Shown: positions 44,345 through 53,800 of the stretch, piece by piece
Layout: the number at the start of each line of letters is the position of its first letter
Numbering within the stretch: position 1 is the stretch's first letter
Assembly: GCF_017355915.2 (NCBI RefSeq)
Contig: NZ_JAFEUV020000007.1
Location: forward strand, 62,001-126,000
Length of the DNA stretch: 64,000 nt
Source of the DNA: Telluribacter roseus
GTDB taxonomy: Bacteria > Bacteroidota > Bacteroidia > Cytophagales > Spirosomataceae
Reading direction: 5' to 3'
The notes under the pieces: generated by a model
The model's database searches: none
Told to the model about the DNA's origin: nothing
What the model saw: the letters and a program-made list of their open reading frames with translations, nothing else
Program-made: the position numbers and the translations under genes

Positions 44345-45088
44345 TCAGGGCAGCGGGCGCTTGGAAATATACACTACGCCCCGGCCCCCTTTACTGTTAC
44401 AAAATGAAAAATCAAACCCACGACCACATACCGCATCGGAACCTGCTACGTAAAGACGCTCCTTCGAGTCCAGGTACAGGCTATTGAGCTGGTGGAGCCG
44501 GGGCAGGTCAATGCGGCGACCACCTGATGTGATTACTCCGGGTGTTTCGAAGGGCCCAGTGGTAGCCGTAGGTCCATCCCGAAATACCCGGTTGATTGTA
44601 TAGGTAGTATCGTTGCTGGTGGTAACCGGATTGATTTTGAATCGTATTCTGGGTGACGAGGTATGCAGGCTTTCAAATACAGCGTTCCGCTTCCCGTAGC
44701 GCTGCCAGGTTAATCCCTCGTCTACACTGTATTGCTCTGCATTCACCAGATCACTGTATGCGTTTCCATTCATTTCTTGAATGTTCCTGAGTCCGTTCAT
44801 GGTGAAGAGAGTGTCCTGCAAAGCAACGACACCAAATATACCAGTTGATTGGCTATGTACCTGTTGCCAGGTTTTTCCCTGGTCGGTCGAGCGGAATAGC
44901 TCATACATGGTTGAGATGATCAGCGTGTTATCCCAGTCGCCCCAGATACTTTGGATCGGCTTATCAATGGGTGAGGTAATGGTGTACCAGTCAGGGTACT
45001 CAACGGGAGCATCGGGTACGGGCTCCTGATCCATACGGATACACGAAAAGGTCAGTACGATCAGGGATAAGGAAAGCAGCTTTCTCAT
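44345..45088 (-). CDS. Sialidase/BNR-repeat-like lipoprotein
   Basis: Start at 45088 (MRKLLSLSLIVLTFSC, Cys lipobox) gives 247 residues; the frame up to 45118 adds 10 residues before the signal. Asp-box-like units are visible: LFRSTDQGKTWQQV and SVDEGLTWQRYG (SxDxGxTW). These are the beta-hairpin tips of six- or seven-bladed propellers in sialidases, photosystem assembly factor Ycf48 and similar. Only two clear copies are present, so the propeller may be incomplete or degenerate. No catalytic residues of sialidases are visible. Surface location is likely; no operon partner. Confidence 0.68.
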   Translation of the reverse strand: MRKLLSLSLIVLTFSCIRMDQEPVPDAPVEYPDWYTITSPIDKPIQSIWGDWDNTLIISTMYELFRSTDQGKTWQQVHSQSTGIFGVVALQDTLFTMNGLRNIQEMNGNAYSDLVNAEQYSVDEGLTWQRYGKRNAVFESLHTSSPRIRFKINPVTTSNDTTYTINRVFRDGPTATTGPFETPGVITSGGRRIDLPRLHQLNSLYLDSKERLYVAGSDAVCGRGFDFSFCNSKGGRGVVYISKRPLP

Positions 45089-45353
45089 GGCAGGTGTGCA
45101 AGTATGTTTTGTGAGCAAAATAGTTTGATTGATCCAAAAATGGAAGTAACCCTATACTATTTAATATTAATTTTATAGGGTTACTCTCTGGCTCCGGAAG
45201 TTCGCTCCTGCGGCTATTAGCCCGTCAGAAAGGATCAGGAAAATTTTTAGCTTTAAAAAGCTACTATTAAAAGCGTTAGAAACAGTAGACAATCCATACC
45301 TGAACACTCTATGAAGTAGCTCGTGTTATAGGAAAGAACGATTATCTGATACC

Positions 45354-46211
45354 ATGCCACATTTCAAGCAATTTGCCTTTAAGAAGTTTGGGTACTTTGA
45401 CTTCTCTAATGATCTACCGGATAAGCAGCTAAATCAGGACTTTAAGGAGTACATTAAGGTTATTTTTGTACGGGCGGGCGGAAAGGTAGTTATTGATTTC
45501 AAGGAGTTCCAGCTCGAGACCGATGCCCTGTTTTTCATCAGTGGCAGCCAGCACTATTGGCTGGATGAGGTATGCTGCGGTACTCTGCTGTATTACAACC
45601 GGGACTTTTATTGCGTAGAAATCCATGACAAGGAGGTATCCTGTGATGGCATTCTGTTTCACAACGTGTACGAAATACCCGTGGTACCGCTGGATGCCGA
45701 GCAGTCGGCTGCCATTCAAAAGCTGCTACGCGATATAGAGGTAGAAATAGCGAGTGAAGACTCCACCACCGAAGAGATGCTACGGATCCTGCTTAAGCAG
45801 ATCATCATCAAAGCCACCCGGCTCTGGAAGCAGGAACACCAGATCAGAGATGAAGAAGCCCGCCAGGAGGTAGAGTTTTCGCGCAAATTCAGTCAGCTGG
45901 TAGAGTGGAACTATACCCAACTCCATACCGTAGCCGACTACGCCGAGATGCTGCATATCACTCCGAAGGCATTGAACAAGCGGATCACCCGGTACAGCAA
46001 TACGACTCCCAACGACATCATCAAGAACCGGATCATTCTGGAGGCCAAAAGACTACTGGCACATACTACTCTAAGCGTTAAGGAAATTGGCTACCGGCTT
46101 GGCTATGAGGACACTTCCTACTTTATCCGTCTCTTCACCAATCAGACCGAACTTTCTCCTCAGAGCTTTCGTTCGCAGTACGTGGGCCACCAAAATGCTA
46201 CCTTTTCTTAG
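45354..46211 (+). CDS. AraC-family transcriptional regulator
   Basis: 285 residues. N-terminal cupin-like ligand domain (about 10-130: FKEYIKVIFVRAGGKVVIDF, ALFFISGSQHYWL). The C-terminal AraC domain (185-280) has two HTH units, ADYAEMLHITPKALNKRITR and VKEIGYRLGYEDTSYFIRLF, ending with LSPQSFRSQY. It is a regulator that senses a small molecule. Its gene ends 140 bases before the OsmC gene and is transcribed in the same direction, so it may control OsmC, which has its own promoter. The start fits the N-terminal 'HFKQFAFKKFGYFD' motif. Confidence 0.88.
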   Translation: MPHFKQFAFKKFGYFDFSNDLPDKQLNQDFKEYIKVIFVRAGGKVVIDFKEFQLETDALFFISGSQHYWLDEVCCGTLLYYNRDFYCVEIHDKEVSCDGILFHNVYEIPVVPLDAEQSAAIQKLLRDIEVEIASEDSTTEEMLRILLKQIIIKATRLWKQEHQIRDEEARQEVEFSRKFSQLVEWNYTQLHTVADYAEMLHITPKALNKRITRYSNTTPNDIIKNRIILEAKRLLAHTTLSVKEIGYRLGYEDTSYFIRLFTNQTELSPQSFRSQYVGHQNATFS

Positions 46212-46262
46212 CTGTCAAAACCGCAGGGGGAAAAAAGTGCTGTTCACGTCTACAAACGTGCA

Positions 46263-46293
46263 TTGGTAGGCCTATGTACGTGGGGTACCTTTG
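46263..46293 (+). promoter_or_regulatory. Promoter of the OsmC-like gene
   Basis: TTG at 46263-46265 and TACCTTTG (exact TAnnTTTG) at 46286-46293 with 20 bases between, about 58 bases before the OsmC start. Confidence 0.6.
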
Positions 46294-46351
46294 TATTGTT
46301 CAATAAGTCGTAACGACTGGCTCGAAAATACAAACTCAATCGCTCATACCC

Positions 46352-46768
46352 ATGAATGTAAAACGTAATGCCTCCGCTGTCTGGAACGGAACGATCAAAG
46401 AAGGAAACGGTCACCTGACTACCCAGAGTACAACACTTAGCAAGACCCAGTACTCATTCAACAGCCGGTTTGCCGAGGGTGTAGGTACTAATCCCGAAGA
46501 GTTAATGGCAGCGGCTCACGCCGGATGTTTTACGATGAAGCTTAGCCTGGACCTGACTACGGCCGGTTATACGCCCGATACGCTGGAAACCTCCGCCACG
46601 ATTACGCTGGAAAATGGCGTCATTACTACCTCTGACCTCGTACTAAAAGCCAAGGTACCGGGTATCAGCGAAGAAGAGTTTCAAAAGATTGCGGCAGGGG
46701 CCAAAGCCGATTGCCCCGTCAGCAAGGCCTATAATCTGGACATCCGGTTGCAGGCAACACTGGTGTAG
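46352..46768 (+). CDS. OsmC/Ohr-family peroxidase
   Basis: 138 residues. The two catalytic cysteines are in AAAHAGCFTMKLS (about Cys 56) and KADCPVSKAY (about Cys 120). The fold opens with KRNASAVWNGTIKEGNG, an OsmC-subfamily start. Ohr members differ in this segment. The enzyme reduces organic hydroperoxides with thiols in the cytoplasm. It is single-copy here with a good promoter and a terminator at 46898-46933, hence monocistronic. Induction by oxidative or osmotic stress is expected from the family. Confidence 0.9.
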   Translation: MNVKRNASAVWNGTIKEGNGHLTTQSTTLSKTQYSFNSRFAEGVGTNPEELMAAAHAGCFTMKLSLDLTTAGYTPDTLETSATITLENGVITTSDLVLKAKVPGISEEEFQKIAAGAKADCPVSKAYNLDIRLQATLV

Positions 46769-46897
46769 GCTGGTCATCTATTAATATAAAATAATAGCGT
46801 ACTGCCCTCCTCTATAATTTTATACGTATGGGTACCCTTATGGGTGCTCCTTAGTACTCTCAACAAAGATTAGTTTAATGGTGTGGATATATAGTAT

Positions 46898-46933
46898 ACA
46901 CCCTGCCGATGGTTTATCGGCAGGGTGTTTTGT
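46898..46933. terminator. Bidirectional terminator
   Basis: ACACCCTGCCGAT (46898-46910) pairs with ATCGGCAGGGTGT (46916-46928), followed by TTTTG. Lies between OsmC and the convergent esterase gene. Confidence 0.8.
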
Positions 46934-46991
46934 TTATTGCCAGCCTAACTTTATTTTAGAGTTCATGAGTGAATAAATTCAGAAAGCGTTA

Positions 46992-48173
46992 CTACTTCTT
47001 CTTGTAGTGGTAGTTAGCCAATTCAATAAATCGAGCCCAGTCGTACTCCGTCAGGTCATGGCTCCCTTCCCGATTATGATACCCCATAGGTGGATGAACG
47101 ACCGGAGTATTGATCGGTGGCGGGGACTGAGGGAGTGCTGACTTCAAGCCAAAGAGGTTATAAACACGTTCTGCTTCTTTCATGGCCAGAAACGTCCCGG
47201 TGGGATCGGCCCAGAGGTCTTTGGAAGCATTGGTTACGTAGATAGGTCTGGGTGCAATCAGTGCAATCAGCATATGCTGATCCACCGGCAGTTCATCCTC
47301 CTTATCGTTGTATTTCTTATAATTAGTACTAAACCAGTGGGGAAAGGTGGTATTGATTCTGGTTACTGTCTCGCCAAAATTTCTTCGGGACAAGGCCGCT
47401 CCGGTATTGCCCGAGCAATTTGACACACAAATGGCAAAGCGCTGATCCTGGGCTGCTGCCCATAAAGAAGCCTTTCCCCCGCGTGAATGCCCTACCACAG
47501 CTACCCGTTTGGCGTCAATGGTTGGGTCCTTTTCAAAGTAGTCCAGCACCCGGCTGGCGCCCCAGGCCCAGGCTCCGATGGCCTTCATCCCGTTATCCGC
47601 ATTGAGCTGTTCAGGGTATAGCTGCAAGACTCCATTCTGATAGGAGTTTTTATTATCCGGAGCCAATTCGCTATTGTGAAAAGCGGCTACTGCGTAGCCG
47701 GCGTTGATAACCATTTCGGCAGGCCAGAAGCCACTCAGGGTATCCCGTTCGGGGGCGGTGTTGCGCCGGCTCCGGTTGTTGATCAGCAGGAAAGCCGGGG
47801 CAGGACCCTTTGCCGCTGTTGGAACAAACAGGACCAGGTTGATCTTTACTGGCTTGTTGTTCTTATACACTACCAGCTCCATTTCTTTCAGATGCGCCTT
47901 CCCATTCATGGCTTTGGGATCCTCACGCTTCACCGAGTACTCAAGCTTATCATAGCTCGTTGGAAACTGCCCATACACATGCTCCTCAAAAAGGCCCAGT
48001 ATCTCGGATCTCCTCTGCTGCTCCCACACTTTTTTGCTCGTGACGGATTTACCACTTTCTAATTTGAGTACATCGGGTAAGGTATACGTACCCACTTTGG
48101 ACTCATCATAGTTCTGAGCACACAGGGATGAAGAAGCCAACAGGGCAGTAAGGAGCAGGGGTAAGAGTTTCAT
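46992..48173 (-). CDS. Glucuronoyl esterase-like (CE15-type) alpha/beta hydrolase
   Basis: 393 residues, secreted (signal MKLLPLLLTALLASSSLCAQ). The nucleophile elbow is VVGHSRGGKASLW (S230), following IGAWAWGASRVLDYFE, both hallmarks of carbohydrate esterase family 15. The SNCSGNTGAALSRRNFGET block corresponds to the loop with the conserved Glu/Arg of bacterial members. The catalytic His is in REGSHDLTEYDW near the end. CE15 enzymes cleave esters between 4-O-methyl-glucuronic acid of xylan and lignin alcohols. It is not next to other xylan genes in this window. Confidence for the superfamily is high, for the substrate moderate. Confidence 0.82.
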   Translation of the reverse strand: MKLLPLLLTALLASSSLCAQNYDESKVGTYTLPDVLKLESGKSVTSKKVWEQQRRSEILGLFEEHVYGQFPTSYDKLEYSVKREDPKAMNGKAHLKEMELVVYKNNKPVKINLVLFVPTAAKGPAPAFLLINNRSRRNTAPERDTLSGFWPAEMVINAGYAVAAFHNSELAPDNKNSYQNGVLQLYPEQLNADNGMKAIGAWAWGASRVLDYFEKDPTIDAKRVAVVGHSRGGKASLWAAAQDQRFAICVSNCSGNTGAALSRRNFGETVTRINTTFPHWFSTNYKKYNDKEDELPVDQHMLIALIAPRPIYVTNASKDLWADPTGTFLAMKEAERVYNLFGLKSALPQSPPPINTPVVHPPMGYHNREGSHDLTEYDWARFIELANYHYKKK

Positions 48174-48397
48174 AAATTCTTTTTTGTCTATTTATTTAAA
48201 GATTATTTCAATCTGAAATTACCCGGATTGGAGCTAAAACCACTGTAAATAGCTCCTATGTAAGCCCCTGCTATCTAATTAGAACCAGATTCATTTCATT
48301 AGATTATACGTAATGAACAAATGATAATTAATCTAATTTTGAAGTCATCCAAAATCAATACTAAGGGGAGACAGTATCTGCCTCCCCGATCCTCCCG

Positions 48398-49333
48398 TTA
48401 CTTTATGCTGGGTAGTATGCGCTCGATCTCTTTACGGTGGGGCTCGTACTGGGGTGGTAACAGTAAGTTAGTTCCCAGCTGATCCCAGGACTCGTCAATG
48501 CCAAAGCCCGGATTATCGGTAGCGATCTCAAACAGTACTCCACCCGGCTCCCTAAAATACAGGGAGTAAAAGTAGTTGCGGTCTATTTTCTCGGTGATGT
48601 TAAGTCCTCGACCTGACACCTTCTGGCGGAAGTGCATCAACACATCCTCGTTCTTTACCCGGAAAGCTATATGATGGTTGGTACCTGCCCCTCCTACTCC
48701 ACGGGGTTCATTAGGTAGCTCTACCAGGTCAATGATTGCGGCCGACTCTACCGCATCCGTTATATACCGGTAGCGGTTTCCACTTTTCTCCAGAAACCTG
48801 TACCCAAATATCTCCGTCAGAACCGCCGCCGTCGGCTTGATATCCTTCAGCGTCAGCGTAACGCCGTGAAAGCCCCGGGTGGCTACATTAGCCTGTACGT
48901 CAGCCGTTTCCCAGGCTACCCGGTTGTCGCCATTCCTGGGTACTACCAGTTCCAGCTTCAAACCATCCGGATCCAGAAAAGTCAGGTAGGGCTCACCAAA
49001 CTTCTGAGAAGGCTTGTTGTAAATAATGTTATGCTCTTCAAACCGATTAACCCAGAAATCAAAGCTACCTTCGGGTACTGAGTAGGCTATATTCGTAGCC
49101 ATACCGGTTCCGGCGCTGCCTCTACCGGCTCCCTCGTAGGGGAAGAAGGTCAGGATGGTACCGGCACTTCCCTTCTCATCACCATAGTAAAAGTGGTACG
49201 TACCGGGATCATCAAAATTAACCGTCTTTTTCAGCAAACGGAGACCCAGTACTTTGGTATAGAAGTCTACATTGGTTTTGGCCCGATCGGCAATAGCCGT
49301 GATATGGTGCAGGCCCATTATTTGATTCTCCAT
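48398..49333 (-). CDS. Ring-cleaving dioxygenase of the VOC/glyoxalase family
   Basis: 311 residues with two tandem vicinal-oxygen-chelate domains: residues 1-145 (MGLHHITAIADRAKTNVDFY, with H10-type metal ligand) and 150-300 (FHGVTLTLKDIKPTAAVLTE, NHHIAFRVKNED, DRNYFYSLYFREPGGVLFEI). These give the His/His/Glu Fe(II) site. The family resembles the hydroquinone-specific dioxygenase MhqO. It is translated just after YceI (24 bases apart), so the operon probably responds to quinone or electrophile stress. Two start codons (residues 1 and 6) are possible. Confidence 0.85.
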   Translation of the reverse strand: MENQIMGLHHITAIADRAKTNVDFYTKVLGLRLLKKTVNFDDPGTYHFYYGDEKGSAGTILTFFPYEGAGRGSAGTGMATNIAYSVPEGSFDFWVNRFEEHNIIYNKPSQKFGEPYLTFLDPDGLKLELVVPRNGDNRVAWETADVQANVATRGFHGVTLTLKDIKPTAAVLTEIFGYRFLEKSGNRYRYITDAVESAAIIDLVELPNEPRGVGGAGTNHHIAFRVKNEDVLMHFRQKVSGRGLNITEKIDRNYFYSLYFREPGGVLFEIATDNPGFGIDESWDQLGTNLLLPPQYEPHRKEIERILPSIK

Positions 49334-49357
49334 AGCTTTACCTTTCTGAGGTGGTCT

Positions 49358-49894
49358 TTAGTTTTGCTTTACCAGCTGAATTTCAGCCTGTAATTTTATT
49401 TCATCACTTACTACAACACTTCCGGCCTCGGTTACTGCGTTCCAGGTCAACCCGAACTCCTTCCGGCTGATTTTGCCATTGATTGTAAAGCCCGCCTTGG
49501 TCTGACCGTAGGGATCTACTACAATACCACCAAACTCTACTTTTACGGTTACAGGTTTGGTAATGCCCCGGATCGTCAGGTTTCCCTGCAGTTCGTAATC
49601 ATCGTCACCTGTATGGGTATAGCTAGTACCCTCAAAACGGATTTCGCCATGATTTTCAGCATCAAAAAAATCAGCCGATTTCAGGTGCGTATCACGCTGG
49701 TCGTTATTGGTATTGATCGAATTTACATCAGCAGTAAATACAACCTGCTCAGCAGAAGTAAACTGTTCGTCGGAGGTCTCCGCTTCTACATGGAAGTTCT
49801 GGAAATATCCGGTGACGGTAGTGATCATCAGGTGCTTTACCTTGAATTGTACTTCACTATGAGTGGGGTCTACTGACCATTTGATAGTTGCCAT
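49358..49894 (-). CDS. YceI-family lipid-binding-like protein
   Basis: 178 residues without a signal peptide, starting ATIKWSVDPTHSEVQFKVKH, the standard YceI opening. VEFGGIVVDPYGQTKAGFTINGK and ISRKEFGLTWN are conserved strands of the lipocalin-like barrel. YceI proteins bind polyisoprenoids, and cytoplasmic versions occur in Bacteroidota. First gene of an operon with the dioxygenase at 48398. A TACATTTG -7 element at 49931-49938 overlaps inverted repeats that may be a repressor site. Confidence 0.9.
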   Translation of the reverse strand: MATIKWSVDPTHSEVQFKVKHLMITTVTGYFQNFHVEAETSDEQFTSAEQVVFTADVNSINTNNDQRDTHLKSADFFDAENHGEIRFEGTSYTHTGDDDYELQGNLTIRGITKPVTVKVEFGGIVVDPYGQTKAGFTINGKISRKEFGLTWNAVTEAGSVVVSDEIKLQAEIQLVKQN

Positions 49895-49930
49895 AATTGC
49901 TTGTGTTTATGTGAATAGGTTATCGATTTT

Positions 49931-49956
49931 CAAATGTATAAACATTTAATGTACAT
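49931..49956 (-). promoter_or_regulatory. Promoter with overlapping inverted repeat upstream of YceI/dioxygenase
   Basis: The - strand reads TACATTTG (49931-49938), an exact -7 match. AAATGT-ATAA-ACATTT (49932-49947) is a perfect inverted repeat over it, and ATGTACAT (49949-49956) is a second palindrome. The layout suggests repression by a dimeric regulator such as a MarR or HxlR type. Confidence 0.5.
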
Positions 49957-50529
49957 ACATATATTTTTAATCAAAAGTTTCTATTGCTGGTATTTTGTTC
50001 AGCAGATAGCGTATGCATAGCTAACCAGGGAAGTTGAGGCTATTGGCAGAGGAGTCAGGCAGAAGAGGAGACGGCAAAGGTATATAAACAATGAAGTCAG
50101 AGGGTAGTACCCTCTGACTTCACGACACTATACACACTATTTATGAATTTCATTCATGCAAACAGGTACTATATACACTACAAATATGATGCCAAACCTT
50201 AAATGTTTCAAAATAAATTAATCAATTCACTATCATTATTCTGCTCGTAGTAGAGCTTTCGATAAAATCATAATCCTGTATAGGGTAAGTACACAATCGT
50301 CACTTCCTCAATAGGACAATACAAATATAATATTTTGCTATATTAGTTATTTACAACACTTTATACTTTTTTTTACCCTTACTTTAAATTTTTGTTAAAT
50401 TGTGCACTGGGAAATGCAGAATAAACTTATACTTAGAAACATAGGACTGAGCTATTAATAACTTAAACGTCTGAGGATAATAACACCTTCACGAAGCGAT
50501 TTGAGGATACCTCCCCCGGATAAGACTAT
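49957..50529. other. AT-rich gap upstream of the second SusC operon
   Basis: About 570 bp. Besides the hairpin at 50092, the rest (50130-50460) is strongly AT-rich with no protein-like frame. The promoter of the SusC operon must be here but no exact -7 consensus stood out. Confidence 0.4.
50092..50122. terminator. Perfect hairpin with no gene ending nearby
   Basis: TGAAGTCAGAGGGT (50092-50105) pairs with ACCCTCTGACTTCA (50109-50122), a 14-bp stem with a 3-base loop. Neighbouring genes run away from it on both sides, so it may belong to an unannotated RNA. Confidence 0.55.
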
Positions 50530-50829
50530 GTGTTATTTCGGGAAGATACCGTAGTAGCCCCAGGAGCTTCAGGCAATTACCGCTTGGAAAGAACACCTTT
50601 TCTTTTTGATCATACAGTACTTGCTGAGGTAGCCGAGCCAATCCAGGAGCGATTCAACGTAAAGATCGTGACACCTGACTCTTCCCTGGCCAGCCGGAAA
50701 ATTGGAGGCATCTACCGGGCCCGACAGGTGGATGAGTTGCTACAGGTACTAACAGAACTGCTTGAACTGAAAATAACCCACCAAACCGATCATATAGAAT
50801 TACGAATTTCCCAAACTCCCAACCTATGA
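50530..50829 (+). CDS. Stand-alone FecR C-terminal-like (DUF4974) protein or remnant
   Basis: 99 residues from a GTG at 50530; a stop codon at 50521-50523 prevents extension. The frame overlaps the SusC start by four bases (ATGA). VAPGASGNYRLERTPFLFDH, ERFNVKIV, RKIGGIYRARQVDELLQVL and LELKIT-x-x-TDHIELRIS fit the C-terminal DUF4974 domain of FecR anti-sigma factors in Bacteroidota (F.FxxxxLxEVxxxLxxxYNVKI ... GxxxxxxxxELLxxL). The N-terminal cytoplasmic domain, transmembrane helix and FecR core are missing, and no sigma factor gene is near. It may also be a separated STN-like domain of the SusC protein that follows. Probably a remnant or a stand-alone signalling domain. Confidence 0.5.
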   Translation: MLFREDTVVAPGASGNYRLERTPFLFDHTVLAEVAEPIQERFNVKIVTPDSSLASRKIGGIYRARQVDELLQVLTELLELKITHQTDHIELRISQTPNL

Positions 50830-53800
50830 AAAAACAATTTCTACGAACGTGGCTGATAGGTACCAGCCTGCTTATTACCAGGGCTGGTATTTCCCAGGAC
50901 CTTTCCATGCTTCGACCACCGGCAGCTAGTCACGTAGTTATCGAAGGGCTTTCCACACTGCAAAGAACCCAGCGGGCGGTAGCAGACATGACCGTGAGAG
51001 GAAGGGTAACGGATGAAAAAAACGAAGGACTCCCGGGTGTAAGCATCCTGCTAAAGGGTACCAACAGAGGGGTGGTGTCCGATATGGAGGGGAACTACAC
51101 CATCAGTTTACCCGAGCAAAATGCGGTGTTGGTCTTTTCTTTCATTGGATTTGTCACGAAGGAGGTACCCGTCAACGGGCAGACTCAGCTCAACGTAAAA
51201 CTCGATGCCTCCGTTAGTAACCTGAGTGAAGTGATGGTGGTAGGGTACGGTACGCAGCGGAAAGGCGATATCACCGGCTCTATCGGGTCGCTGTCCGCCA
51301 AGAACATCAAAGAGATACAGGTCACCAACTTTGAGAACGCCATCCAGGGACAGATCGCGGGGGTTCAGGTACAGGAGCCCAGTGGTGAACCCGGTGCCGC
51401 GCCTACGGTCAGGGTACGTGGCTTAGGGTCGGTTTCAGCCGGTAATGAACCCTTATATGTCATTGATGGATTTCCGGTAACCAAGAATATGGATCCGGGT
51501 ATTCAGGGGGATATTTCCCGCCGGACTACCGCCTTTGCACTTCCCGCTACCAATCCACTGGGTACTTTAAATCCCAATGATATCGAATCCATAGAGGTTC
51601 TCAAAGATGCTTCTGCGGCGGCTATCTACGGTTCCCGAGGCTCCAATGGAGTCATACTGATTACGACGAAGAAAGGAAAATTAGGCTCCAAACCTGTAGT
51701 AGGCTTTGACTCATACTTTGGTATGCAATCGGTGGCCAAGCGGGTAGATCTGATGAATTCCGCAGAACTGACGGCCTATGTCCTGGATTCTAAAAATAAT
51801 GCCTATATGCAGGATGTACGTGGTGCTAACATCAACGATGACAACGCCACCCGCTATACCAAAACCACCAATACCAGCTACTATATACCGGATGACTTTG
51901 CCAACCCGGACGGTACCGACACCGACTGGCAGAGCCTTATCTTCAACACGGCTCCTATCCAGAGCTACAATGCCTCTGTTTCAGGTGGTACTGACAACGT
52001 AAGGTACTACTTCTCCGGCGGGTACTTCAACCAGCAGGGAATCATTGAGCGGAGCGGGTTTAAGAGATATAGTTTCCGGGCCAATATGGAAGCGAATCCA
52101 ACCAAAAAGCTCAAAGTAGGCTTCGGATTAAGCCCCTCCTTTACGGATACCGACCGATCACCGGCCGGAGCCCCCTATTTTGCGGATCCTCCGGGCATTG
52201 TGTACTCGGCATTGGTACACTCCCCTACTGTTAAACCTTACCTTCCAGACGGTACGATTAACCAAACTGACAACCAGTCCCATCTGCTCACCTCGGATGG
52301 TCGTGGTACTAACATGACGGCGGCCAGTAACCCTCTGGCAATCATTAAATATGTTACGGATGATCTGAAGCAGTTCCGGACATTTGGTAATGTATTTGCT
52401 GAATATGAGATTCTGAAAGGACTGAAGTACAAGCTCTATACGGGTATCGATGTCAACAGCTACAACCGGTCCTTCTACATGGCCAGAGCCTTCCTGAACC
52501 GTACCGCTACCACCGGTGACCCCTATGCGCAGTCCAATTCCTCCCTGAACTACAACTGGATTACTGAAAACACTTTATCCTTTGATAAGATCATCAATGA
52601 GCATAACATCTCAGCGGTGGTTGGTTACAGTGCTCAGAAAGACCGGCTGGACGCTAATCAGGTATATGCTCAAAACCACCCCGATGACCTTTCCCCTACC
52701 ATCAGCGGCGGTCAGGTAACCAGCGGAGGAGACAACCGTCAGGAATGGTCCCTTGTATCGGCACTTGCCCGGGTCAACTATGCTTTCAAAGATAAGTATC
52801 TGTTTACAGCTACGGTACGTTCCGACCGGTCATCCCGATTTGGAGCCGGCAACAAAACAGGCACTTTCCCCTCTTTTTCAGTGGGATGGAGACTCTCCGA
52901 AGAACCCTTTATGAAAGGGTTAACCGCGGTTAGTGACCTGAAAGTAAGAGGAAGCTGGGGACAAACCGGTAACTTCCTGATCCCTAACTACGCGGCCATT
53001 GGCCTGTTAAGTCCCTACAACTACGTCTTGAACAATGTGCTGGTGAATGGTATTGCTCCGACTTCGCTAAGTAATGAGAACCTTACCTGGGAAAAAACGG
53101 CGCAGGTAGATCTGGGTCTGGATTTCTCCCTGTTCCGCAACCGCCTGTATATCTCAGCCGACTGGTACAGAAAGCTTACATCAGACCTCCTGCTGAACGT
53201 ACAGGTTCCGGCATCGGTAGGATTCACGAACGCTTTACAGAATATTGGTGAAGTCGAAAACAAGGGGGTTGAGCTAACGGTTTCCAGCCGTAACCTGGTG
53301 GGCGACTTTACGTGGACGACTGACTTTAACTTCTCTACCAATAAAAACGAAGTGCTGAAACTGGGACCCACCGGTGATCCCATCCTTAGCACCGGAGGTG
53401 CCGGTATCCGGCACATTACCCAGATTGGTGCTCCAATTGGCAGCTACTATGGCTATGTAGTAGAAGGGATCTACCAGACCCAGGCTGAAATTGATGCCGC
53501 TCCCAAGGATGCGCTGGCTCCGGCAGCCCGCCCCGGCGACCTCCGCTTCAAGGATGTCAATGGCGATGGGGTAGTCAATGCGAATGACCGTACCGTTATT
53601 GGTAACTACATGCCTGATTATATGTGGGGGATTACCAACCGGTTTGGTTACAAAGGCCTTGACCTTACTATATTCTTCCAGGGGGTGCAGGGGTCCAAAA
53701 TCCTGAACCTGACGCGTCGGCACCTCGGCAACGGCGAAGCAAATGTCAACTCGTACGCAGCCTGGACAGAAAGATGGATGTCACCCGAAAATCCGGGTAA

